This document shows, piece by piece, positions 1 to 6,323 of a stretch of 9,034 nucleotides of DNA. The translations under genes were made by a program, and so were the position numbers. How positions within the stretch are numbered: the stretch's first letter is position 1; the number at the start of each line of letters is the position of its first letter. The stretch is from an uncultured Christensenellaceae bacterium. GTDB taxonomy: Bacteria; Bacillota; Clostridia; Christensenellales; Aristaeellaceae. The stretch lies in assembly GCA_905236495.1 (NCBI GenBank), contig CAJOPV010000091.1, forward strand, positions 1 to 9,034, written 5' to 3'. Under the pieces are notes generated by a model. It did no database searches. It was given only the letters and a program-made list of their open reading frames with translations, and was not told where the DNA came from.

Positions 1-84
1 GCTTTCTTTATAAGCGCCCAGACGCAGGATAATCCGCTGTTCCCGCCGCCCCAAATTCCCAATGAAAAAACGCCTGAGGAATAA
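1..84 (+). CDS. C-terminal end of an unidentified protein (partial, runs in from the left)
   Basis: Frame 1 is open from the first base to a TAA at 82-84 and gives 27 residues, AFFISAQTQDN followed by a proline-rich, acidic tail ending NEKTPEE. The start lies outside the window, so no function can be assigned; the tail resembles a disordered C-terminus. The main support is position: the stop codon falls inside a strong rho-independent terminator (67-101), which is where a gene end is expected. The last codons therefore also encode the left arm of the terminator stem. It converges with the minus-strand xylanase gene. A chance open frame of 27 codons is possible. Confidence 0.5.
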   Translation, partial: AFFISAQTQDNPLFPPPQIPNEKTPEE

Positions 85-101
85 AAAACCTCAGGCGTTT
101 T
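67..101. terminator. Bidirectional rho-independent terminator
   Basis: A perfect 13-bp inverted repeat, AAAACGCCTGAGG (67-79) and CCTCAGGCGTTTT (89-101), surrounds a 9-base A-rich loop. Read on the minus strand the stem is followed by six T (complement of 65-70), a strong signal to end the xylanase transcript. On the plus strand there are four T within the stem end, enough to serve the gene ending at 84. One hairpin probably terminates both converging genes. Confidence 0.9.
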
Positions 102-107
102 AAGAGC

Positions 108-177
108 ATCCATTTGCTGTAAAATGGATATCGGAAGCAGTCATCCTGACTGCTCCTCGGGCCGGGAGACCCGGCCC
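108..177. repeat. Three consecutive perfect hairpins between converging genes
   Basis: Three separate inverted repeats follow the terminator at spacings of 4 to 6 bases: ATCCATTT/AAATGGAT (108-115 with 122-129, 6-base loop); AGCAGTCA/TGACTGCT (136-143 with 147-154, 3-base loop); GGGCCGGG/CCCGGCCC (159-166 with 170-177, 3-base loop). All stems are 8 bp with no mismatch. None is followed by a T-run on either strand, so they are not classical terminators. On the minus strand they would lie in the 3' untranslated region of the xylanase mRNA, where they could protect the message from 3' exonucleases; that role is inferred. The rest of 178-227 shows no clear feature. Confidence 0.75.
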
Positions 178-227
178 TGCGGATGAAAGTCGTGCGGCCC
201 TTTCGTGCTATCCCGGGGTAAACACGC

Positions 228-1751
228 TTATTCCACGCTGTCCGGGTCCGCCACGGCCCAGAAGGCGGGCTTGGGATTCCGGGAAGCGTCAAAGAGCAGG
301 GGGTAATTGGAGGCCCGCCAGCTCATATTATCCGTCAGGCCCCAGACCTGCACGGCCTCGAACTGCTCGCTGTAGCGGACCGCCAGCTCCATGATCTGGG
401 CGTACAGCAGGGCCTGCTGTTCCAGGTTCCCGTCGGTATTCGCGTCGATGCCCACGTCCAGTTCGCTGATGCGCAGCCTGACCCCCAGGGAGGCGATATT
501 TTCCACCGCCATCTGGATCATGGCGATGGAGGGGTAGGAAATGCTGTGGTGCATCTGGAAGCCATAGCCGTCGATGTTCCCCTCCGCCGTCAGTTCGCTC
601 ATCAGCCGATAAATTTTCATCAGCTTCCCGGGCACGGCGGTATTGTAATCGTTGTAATAGAGCAGGGTGCCTTCCGGGGCGTATTTCCGGGCCAGCTCAA
701 AGGCCCGGGCCAGGAAATCCTCCCCCACCACGCGGGTCCAGTTGGAGGCGCGCAGGAAATTGCCCCCGTCGTCGATGGCTTCGTTCACCACGTCCCAGCT
801 CACCACCACGCCAGGGTAGTTTTCATCCAGGTATGCCATAACGCCTTTGATATAGTTTTCCAGCCGGGCCAGCATCACTTCCCGGGTGACATAGGGCTTG
901 TTGGCGTCGTACCCCTCGTGGAAGAAGGCCTCCGGCGTCTGGCTGTGCCATACCAGCACGTGACCGTGCACCTTCATGCCGTTTGCCAGGGCGTAATCCA
1001 GCAGGGGCTTGGCGGCGTCAAAATGCACCGCTGCGGCGGTCTCATCCTCCCGGGCCAGCTTTTTGCTGGCTGCCACGTCCAATACCGCATCAGGCTTTAA
1101 TTCGTTTTCCGGGGTCAGGATATTGAACTGGTCCTTCACCAGCTCCATGGCCTTTTGATTGCGGATCAGCTGCTGAGGCGCGGCGATGCCGATATCGAAC
1201 TGATCGGCGTAAATTTCCCGAAGCCTGGGCAGCTCCACCGTCCCATCCTCCCCGGGCAGCCCGTCCGGCGCGCCCACAGCAAAGTTTTTGATGGCGTAAT
1301 TCAGCGTAGGCGCCCCCGTGGTTTCCACATACAGCACGAAGGAATCAAAGTGCCCCGGGGTGTATTCGCACTGCAGGGTAGTCCAGGCCCCCTTTCGGGC
1401 CGTGCCGTGGGCCAGGTTTTCATAGGTTTCCGTCCCGTTCAGGGTATGGGCCACGGAGATCATAAAATTCGCCTGGTCCGCTTCGCTTTGCAGCACCATC
1501 ACCCGGAGGGTATAGCGGGCTCCTTCGATCAATTCAAAATCCCGGCCCGGGGAATGCCAGTCGCTCTGCCGGCCCTGGATATACAGCGCGCCGTTTTTTG
1601 CTTCGATTTGCGCGCTGCCCATGCTGCGGGCCACCCAGCCGTCGGTCCCCTGGGAAAAATCGGAGGAATACACGGTGCTCCCCGCCGCCAGGGCCTGCCC
1701 CCAAATCATAACCAGGCACAGGGCCATCACCGCCGCTGTCCATTTTTTCAT
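228..1751 (-). CDS. Secreted endo-1,4-beta-xylanase, CBM22-GH10
   Basis: Encodes a 507-residue enzyme expected to hydrolyse internal beta-1,4 bonds of xylan outside the cell with retention of configuration. A signal peptide is visible at residues 1-23 (MKKW, hydrophobic core, cleavage near ALA-AG). Residues about 26-160 look like a CBM22 xylan-binding module, including the GRQSDWHSPG segment. The GH10 barrel fills about 172-500, with TPENELKPD (213-221), GHVLVWH (263-269), WDVVNE (319-324, acid/base Glu324), QMHH (399-402), ISELDV (428-433, nucleophile Glu430) and WGLTDNMSWR (470-479). All expected catalytic residues are present. There is no C-terminal anchor or dockerin, so it is probably released. 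An in-frame ATG at 1760 would add three residues, but the ribosome binding site touches that codon and lies 9 bases before the one at 1751, so the latter was chosen. It is transcribed divergently from the sugar importer operon, which may take up its products. The family call is firm; xylan as substrate follows from the family. Confidence 0.96.
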   Translation of the reverse strand: MKKWTAAVMALCLVMIWGQALAAGSTVYSSDFSQGTDGWVARSMGSAQIEAKNGALYIQGRQSDWHSPGRDFELIEGARYTLRVMVLQSEADQANFMISVAHTLNGTETYENLAHGTARKGAWTTLQCEYTPGHFDSFVLYVETTGAPTLNYAIKNFAVGAPDGLPGEDGTVELPRLREIYADQFDIGIAAPQQLIRNQKAMELVKDQFNILTPENELKPDAVLDVAASKKLAREDETAAAVHFDAAKPLLDYALANGMKVHGHVLVWHSQTPEAFFHEGYDANKPYVTREVMLARLENYIKGVMAYLDENYPGVVVSWDVVNEAIDDGGNFLRASNWTRVVGEDFLARAFELARKYAPEGTLLYYNDYNTAVPGKLMKIYRLMSELTAEGNIDGYGFQMHHSISYPSIAMIQMAVENIASLGVRLRISELDVGIDANTDGNLEQQALLYAQIMELAVRYSEQFEAVQVWGLTDNMSWRASNYPLLFDASRNPKPAFWAVADPDSVE

Positions 1752-1760
1752 CTTCCGCAT

Positions 1761-1767
1761 CCTCCCC
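1761..1767 (-). promoter_or_regulatory. Ribosome binding site of the xylanase gene (decides the start)
   Basis: The minus strand reads GGGGAGG directly before the ATG at 1760-1758 and 9 bases before the in-frame ATG at 1751-1749. The normal 5 to 10 base spacing favours the inner ATG, giving an N-terminus MKKW instead of MRKMKKW. Confidence 0.75.
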
Positions 1768-1780
1768 GTTTTTTTGTTTT

Positions 1781-1809
1781 ATTATACCCGGTTTATCCAT
1801 GAATTGCAA
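1781..1809 (-). promoter_or_regulatory. SigA-type promoter of the xylanase gene
   Basis: On the minus strand, TTGCAA (1809-1804) and a perfect TATAAT (1786-1781) are separated by 17 bases. The -35 matches four of six consensus positions. Transcription would start near 1774, leaving a leader of only about 20 bases that is just long enough to carry the ribosome binding site. Confidence 0.75.
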
Positions 1810-1811
1810 TT
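1802..1811. promoter_or_regulatory. Candidate operator: palindrome over the xylanase -35
   Basis: AATTGCAATT is a perfect 10-bp palindrome and overlaps a second one, GCAATTGC (1806-1813). It covers the -35 box of the xylanase promoter, where a bound repressor would block polymerase. AT-rich 10-bp palindromes also arise by chance, and no regulator gene is in the window. Confidence 0.3.
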
Positions 1812-1971
1812 GCTTCCTGTATGATCTTCCGACCCGGGGAGCAAGCCCAGACTGGGAAGCGTACATATATAATGGAAGAAACTCGTTCCTTTCTTCTCGG
1901 GCAGAGCAGACTGAAGGAATGATCCCCAGAGGGCCGGATCGGTAGAATGCGGCAAAATATAGAAGAAAAAC

Positions 1972-1989
1972 TGTGCAAATTGTGCATTT
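1972..1989 (+). repeat. Tandem 9-bp direct repeat abutting the operon -35
   Basis: TGTGCAAAT (1972-1980) is followed without a gap by TGTGCATTT (1981-1989), ending four bases before the -35 box of the importer operon. The shared core TGTGCA recurs at a 9-base period. The position suits an activator site, but no protein family is recognised from the motif. Confidence 0.35.
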
Positions 1990-1993
1990 TCAA

Positions 1994-2022
1994 TTGACAG
2001 ATTACATTTTTTACGGTATAGT
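1994..2022 (+). promoter_or_regulatory. SigA-type promoter of the importer operon
   Basis: A perfect TTGACA (1994-1999) and TATAGT (2017-2022) are separated by exactly 17 bases. The A- and T-rich stretch just upstream could act as an UP element. Transcription would start near 2029, giving a leader of about 85 bases before the start codon at 2115. Confidence 0.85.
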
Positions 2023-2065
2023 TCAATAGGAATATATTCGGAAACCAAAAATGGGCTCTCACACC

Positions 2066-2084
2066 GTGGCGGGGCGTGCGCCAC
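2066..2084 (+). other. Small hairpin in the operon leader
   Basis: GTGGCG (2066-2071) pairs with CGCCAC (2079-2084) around a 7-base loop. It lies between the transcription start and the ribosome binding site, 17 bases before the latter. No T-run follows, so it is not an attenuator by itself. It may simply stabilise the 5' end. Confidence 0.4.
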
Positions 2085-2100
2085 AAATTTCATTTCTGAC

Positions 2101-2107
2101 AGGGGAG
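2101..2107 (+). promoter_or_regulatory. Ribosome binding site of the solute-binding protein gene (decides the start)
   Basis: AGGGGAG ends one base before an ATG at 2109 and seven bases before a second in-frame ATG at 2115. The spacing favours 2115, so the protein would begin MQKKRF and not MHMQKKRF. Confidence 0.65.
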
Positions 2108-2114
2108 TATGCAT

Positions 2115-5100
2115 ATGCAGAAGAAGCGCTTTCGTGACATAGTAAGCCGATTCTTCGGAAAGAAATGGGTCCGCTGGGTGATCGGCATTGCTGTGGTCGT
2201 CGTCGCGGTGGTTCTTTTGGTGCGCCTGGGCGGCGACACGGAGAACTTCCGGGCCAAGTATCAGGATCAGGACCTGACAAGCGACGTGGAGGGCGTATCC
2301 CGCAGCGAGATCACCTATGCCAAATACCTGGCCCAGGCGAAATATCAGGACGCCGCGGACGCCACCCAGACGGTGGCGCTGGCGCTGGACCAGTATGAGG
2401 CCCTGCCCACCACGGCGACCCGGGATAAGGCGCCCGACGAGATCGCCCGGGTGTATGCCGAGGGCGAGGATACCATCCTGTTCACGGGGGACGGCTCCTT
2501 CCTGCAGTGGAAGGTGCAGGTGCCCGAATCCGGGTGGTATAACGTGCAGATCGATTATCGCGCCCTGGACAGCCGGGGCGTGGATATTGAGCGTGCGCTG
2601 TATATCGATTACGGCATGCCCGCCGCCGATGAGAACGGCGATCCCATCCTGGATGAGGACGGCGCCCCCGTGCTGGTGACCGCCACGCCCTTCCGCGGCG
2701 CGTCGTCGCTGATGTTTTCTCTTCTGTGGCACGATCAGCCCTTTGAAAACCCGGAGGATCGCTTCGACAACCAGGGCAACGAGCGCCGGGCCAAGCAGGA
2801 GGAAATATTCGACTGGCAGCAGGTCTTCTGCCGGGATTCCATGGGCTACGCCATCGAGCCCTATCGCTTCTATCTGGAAGCGGGGCAGGAGCATACCATC
2901 GCCCTGCGCGCCATTAACGAGCCCATGGAGATCCGCTCCATTTCGCTGACGCCTCCCCAGCAGTACGGCGAATATGAGCAGTATTTAGCCCGGGTACAGG
3001 CGGAACACCCGGAAAGCGAAAGCATCGGCGCCAACGACCTGCTGGTTTCCTCCATCCAGGGGGAAAACGCGGCGCTGCGCTCCTCCCCCTCTCTCTATCC
3101 CCGGTATGACCGTTCCTCCGCCGCCACGGAGCCCTACGACGTATATCACACCATCCTCAACTACATCGGCGGCGATTCCTGGAACAACGCAGGACAGTGG
3201 ATCGAATGGGAATTGGACGTGCCGGAGGACGGCTGGTACGCCATCACCGTGAAGGCCCGCCAGAATCATCAGCGGGGCGCTATTTCCTGCCGTTCGCTGT
3301 ACATCGACGGGCAGGTGCCCTTTAAGGACGTTGCCTCCATTTCCTTCAGCTATAACACCGCCTGGGAAATGAACACCCTCAGCGATAAGGACGGCAAGCC
3401 CTACCGCTTCTACCTGACGAAGGGCCGCCACGCCATCCGCCTGGAGGCCACGCTGGGCGAGATGGGCCCCATCCTGCAGGAAATGGACGATTCCATTTAC
3501 CGCCTGAACCAGATCTACCGCAAGATCCTGGTGCTCACCGGCGTGAACCCGGACCGTTTCCGGGATTATAACCTGGAAAGCATCTACCCCGAGATCATCG
3601 ACGGCATGGATCTGGAAAGCAAGCGGCTTTACAAGCTGGTGGATGACACCGTCTCCATCACGGGCCAGAAATCGGACCGCATCGCCGTGGCCCAGACCCT
3701 GGCGGTGCAGCTGGAAGGCTTCGTGAACCATACCGAGCGCATCACCCAATCCTTCAGCAACTTTAAGGACAACATCACCTCCCTGGGCACCTCCATGCAG
3801 AACATGTCCGAAACCAAGCTGGATATCGACCTGATCATGGTGCACGGCGAAAACTACCAGGTGCCTGGGGTGAACGACGGCTTCGTCGCCAGCGCCGGGA
3901 ACGAGATCCGCTCCCTGGGCGCTTCCTACGTGGTGGATTACGACTCCGTGGGCAACAAGTACGACGGCGGCGACGCCCTGGACGTGTGGATCACCACGGG
4001 CCGCGACCAATCCAACGTGTTAAAGGCCCTGATCGACCAGGATTTCACCCCCAACTTCGGCATCAACGTCAACGTCAAGCTGGTTATCGCCGATACGCTG
4101 CTCACCGCCGTGGTGGCGGGCAACGGGCCGGACGTGGTGCTGTCCGTCGGCTCCTGGTTCCCGGTGAACTACGCCATGCGCCACGCCGTGGAGGATATGA
4201 CCCAGTTTAAGGGCTGGGATTATGCCTTCGACGGCAAGGACGTGCACGTCAAGAGCTACGAGGAGGTCACCGCCGAGGATATTTACGAGCGCAGCGCCCT
4301 GGAGCCCTTCCAGTACCGGGACGAGGCGGCGAACGCCGACCACGTGGGCGTGTATGGCATCCCGGAAACCATGGATTTTTCCCTGGTCTTCTACCGCAAG
4401 GACGTGCTGGAAGAATTGGGGATGGCCCCCGACGACTGGGACGACCTGACGCACTGGGATAACCTGCAAACCTGGCAGAGCCTCATCGCCCTGCTGCCCA
4501 CCATCCAGGGCAACAGCATGACGGTGGGCGTGCCCTTCCCCGATATCACCACGGCGGATATCTCCATCCTCAATTCCATGATCTATCAGCAGGGCGGCGC
4601 CATTTACGACGATTACAAGACCAAGACCCTCATCGACACCGAGGAGGGCGTGGCGGCCTTCAAGCTTTATACCTCCCTGTATAACGACTATGGGCTGCTG
4701 ACGGTGTATGACTTTGTGAGCCGCTTCCGTACCGGCGAAATGCCCATTGGCGTCGCCAGCTACGGCATGTATAACAACTTAGCCGTATCCGCCCCCGAGA
4801 TCCGCGGCCTGTGGGACTTTACCTACTTCCCCGGCACGGTGCGCACCAACGCGGACGGATCAACCTACGTGGATAACACGGTCCATTCCGCCGGCCTGTG
4901 CTCCATGATCATCAAGACCGATGACGAAAAGGTGCGGAACAACGCCTGGACCTTCATCCAGTGGTGGGCCGACGCCCAGACCCAGGTGGATTTCGGGCGG
5001 GAGATGGAAGCCATCCTGGGCTCCTCCGCCCGCTACACCACGGCGAACAAAAAGGCCCTCGTCAATCTGGGCTGGAGCGACCGGCAGCTGGAGATCCTGC

Positions 5101-5363
5101 TGGGCCAGATGGCGAACACTCACGGCTTCCCGGAGATCGCCGGCGGCTACTCCACCACCCGCCATATGACCAACGCCATCCGCCGCGTCATCAACAACAA
5201 GGAGGACGCCCGGGAGACGCTGCTCACCTATTCCAAGACCATCAACGAGGAAATCAAGATCAAGCGGCAGGAATTCGGCCTGGCGACGGACGCCGCAGCG
5301 CTGAAATTGAACGCCGCGCCGCCTGACACCGCCCCGGACACAGCGCCGGGGGGCAATCCGTAA
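2115..5363 (+). CDS. Membrane-anchored carbohydrate ABC transporter solute-binding protein with tandem beta-sandwich modules
   Basis: At 1082 residues this is more than twice the usual size (about 420-550) of a sugar-binding receptor. Order of parts: basic N-terminus (KKRFRD, FFGKKW), one membrane helix at about 18-38, a beta-sandwich-like module A (109-279), a related module B (323-450), a mainly helical stalk (448-568), and a family 1-type extracellular solute-binding domain (about 622-1048, starting at LDVWITTGRDQ, with GNGPDVVLS, PETMDFSLVFYRKDVLEELG and GVASYGMYNN). The tail is rich in Pro, Thr and Asp. Modules A and B are duplicates: LQWKVQVPESGWY (130-142) matches IEWELDVPEDGWY (363-375), ALYID matches SLYID, and YRFYLEAGQEHTIALRA matches YRFYLTKGRHAIRLEA. 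They resemble CBM6/CBM35-like glycan-binding folds, which is inferred. There is no lipobox Cys and no clear signal peptidase site, so it appears held by a membrane helix with the bulk outside. It is first in an operon with two permease genes. Substrate is not readable; xylo-oligosaccharides are a guess from the divergent xylanase. Confidence 0.92.
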   Translation: MQKKRFRDIVSRFFGKKWVRWVIGIAVVVVAVVLLVRLGGDTENFRAKYQDQDLTSDVEGVSRSEITYAKYLAQAKYQDAADATQTVALALDQYEALPTTATRDKAPDEIARVYAEGEDTILFTGDGSFLQWKVQVPESGWYNVQIDYRALDSRGVDIERALYIDYGMPAADENGDPILDEDGAPVLVTATPFRGASSLMFSLLWHDQPFENPEDRFDNQGNERRAKQEEIFDWQQVFCRDSMGYAIEPYRFYLEAGQEHTIALRAINEPMEIRSISLTPPQQYGEYEQYLARVQAEHPESESIGANDLLVSSIQGENAALRSSPSLYPRYDRSSAATEPYDVYHTILNYIGGDSWNNAGQWIEWELDVPEDGWYAITVKARQNHQRGAISCRSLYIDGQVPFKDVASISFSYNTAWEMNTLSDKDGKPYRFYLTKGRHAIRLEATLGEMGPILQEMDDSIYRLNQIYRKILVLTGVNPDRFRDYNLESIYPEIIDGMDLESKRLYKLVDDTVSITGQKSDRIAVAQTLAVQLEGFVNHTERITQSFSNFKDNITSLGTSMQNMSETKLDIDLIMVHGENYQVPGVNDGFVASAGNEIRSLGASYVVDYDSVGNKYDGGDALDVWITTGRDQSNVLKALIDQDFTPNFGINVNVKLVIADTLLTAVVAGNGPDVVLSVGSWFPVNYAMRHAVEDMTQFKGWDYAFDGKDVHVKSYEEVTAEDIYERSALEPFQYRDEAANADHVGVYGIPETMDFSLVFYRKDVLEELGMAPDDWDDLTHWDNLQTWQSLIALLPTIQGNSMTVGVPFPDITTADISILNSMIYQQGGAIYDDYKTKTLIDTEEGVAAFKLYTSLYNDYGLLTVYDFVSRFRTGEMPIGVASYGMYNNLAVSAPEIRGLWDFTYFPGTVRTNADGSTYVDNTVHSAGLCSMIIKTDDEKVRNNAWTFIQWWADAQTQVDFGREMEAILGSSARYTTANKKALVNLGWSDRQLEILLGQMANTHGFPEIAGGYSTTRHMTNAIRRVINNKEDARETLLTYSKTINEEIKIKRQEFGLATDAAALKLNAAPPDTAPDTAPGGNP

Positions 5364-5384
5364 GGGAGAAAGGAGGGAAACCGT

Positions 5385-6323
5385 ATGCAGTCTGCCAAAA
5401 CCAGCTACTGGAGCATCAAGAGGGAAAAATTCAGCTATGACCTCAAGAAAGCCGGCAAGATGAAAACCTGCTACATCTTCCTGCTGCCTTACGCCGTGCT
5501 GTTCTTTACCTTCTTCATCCTGCCCATCTGCACTTCCATCTATTACAGTTTCACCTACTACAACATCCTGGAAGCGCCCCGGTTCATCGGCTTCCAGAAC
5601 TACATCAACCTGGTGCTGCAGGATGAGGTGTTCCTCACCGCCGTGAAAAACACCTTCGTCATCGCCGTGGTGACGGGCCCCATCGGGTATATCCTTTCCT
5701 TCCTGTTCGCCTGGTTCATCAACGAGCTGCCCCGGTGGCTCCGCACGGTGGCGGTGGTGATCTTCTACGCTCCCTCCATCGCGGGCGGCGCGTTTCAGGT
5801 CTTTTCCATTCTCTTCCGGGGCGACGCTTACGGCTGGCTGAACGCCATATTGCTGCAGTTCGGCCTCATCGACGCCCCCATCCTGTTCCTGCTGGATCCC
5901 CGGTACATCATGACGATCATCATTATCGTCACCCTGTGGATGAGCATGGGCACCGGCTTCCTTTCCTTCGTGGCAGGCCTGCAGGGCGTGGATCGGAGCA
6001 TGTACGAAGCCGGCTACGTGGACGGCGTGCGCAACCGCTGGCAGGAGCTGTATCACATCACGCTGCCCAGCATGAAGCCCATGCTGCTCTTCGGCGCGGT
6101 TATGAGCATCACCTCCGCTTTCAACGTATCCGACGTGCCCAGGGCCCTGGCGGGCTATCCCAGCACGGACTACGCGGCCCGCACCATCGTGACCCACCTG
6201 TTCGACTACGGCTTCTCCCGGTTTGAAATGGGTTACGCATCCGCCATCGCCACGGTGCTGTTCCTGACGATGATCCTGTGCAATAAAGCCATTCAGGCGA
6301 TGCTGAGGAAGGTGGGCACATGA
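5385..6323 (+). CDS. Carbohydrate ABC transporter permease, MalF type
   Basis: Encodes a 312-residue inner-membrane subunit of a CUT1-type sugar importer. About six membrane helices are visible, near residues 30-52, 88-112, 121-143, 175-197, 232-250 and 283-303. The cytoplasmic EAA loop that docks on the ATPase is at 208-231, with EAGYVDGV followed by ITLPSMKP. The first half of that motif reads EAG where EAA is usual, a common variant. Start at ATG 5385 is set by AGGAGG at 5371-5376, eight bases upstream and 21 bases after the stop of the binding-protein gene. The stop overlaps the start of the next gene. It would pair with that second permease to form the channel. The length and layout are normal for the family. 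Confidence 0.95.
   Translation: MQSAKTSYWSIKREKFSYDLKKAGKMKTCYIFLLPYAVLFFTFFILPICTSIYYSFTYYNILEAPRFIGFQNYINLVLQDEVFLTAVKNTFVIAVVTGPIGYILSFLFAWFINELPRWLRTVAVVIFYAPSIAGGAFQVFSILFRGDAYGWLNAILLQFGLIDAPILFLLDPRYIMTIIIIVTLWMSMGTGFLSFVAGLQGVDRSMYEAGYVDGVRNRWQELYHITLPSMKPMLLFGAVMSITSAFNVSDVPRALAGYPSTDYAARTIVTHLFDYGFSRFEMGYASAIATVLFLTMILCNKAIQAMLRKVGT

Larger units (their letters stand above)
1752..2114. other. Divergent intergenic region with two promoters
   Basis: These 363 bases separate the xylanase start from the importer operon start and are clearly richer in A and T than the coding DNA on either side. They hold the two promoters, two ribosome binding sites, a palindrome (1802-1811), a tandem 9-bp repeat (1972-1989) and a leader hairpin (2066-2084), each listed separately. 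Also visible is a weak inverted repeat GAAGAAA/TTTCTTC (1875-1881 with 1890-1896) with no assigned role. I see no credible gene here; the long minus-strand reading frame crossing it appears to be a shadow of the operon's first gene. Confidence 0.8.

Noticed and set aside
1155..1802. Plus-strand open frames opposite the xylanase (also 546-1100)
   Set aside because: The minus-strand xylanase has all its catalytic motifs. These frames are Pro/Arg/His-rich with no domain, and one runs over the xylanase promoter.
1868..1873. TATAAT on the plus strand as a second operon promoter
   Set aside because: No acceptable -35 lies 16-18 bases upstream (the sequence there is GC-rich), and a much better promoter is at 1994-2022.
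1875..1896. Inverted repeat GAAGAAA/TTTCTTC as a terminator or operator
   Set aside because: Only 7 bp with an 8-base loop, purine/pyrimidine-biased, with no T-run and not next to a promoter element; too weak to call.
1782..2894. 370-residue minus-strand open frame across the intergenic region and the start of the receptor gene
   Set aside because: It is antisense to a clear coding region, has no ribosome binding site or recognisable domain, and has the Gly/His/Val/Gln-rich composition of a shadow of GC-rich DNA.
2985..4010. 341-residue minus-strand open frame
   Set aside because: Antisense to the receptor gene, with shadow-like composition and no start signal.
4860..6197. 445-residue minus-strand open frame
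   Set aside because: It lies opposite the end of the receptor gene and most of the first permease, both well supported. The product is rich in His, Gly, Asp and Glu with no motif, typical of an antisense shadow.
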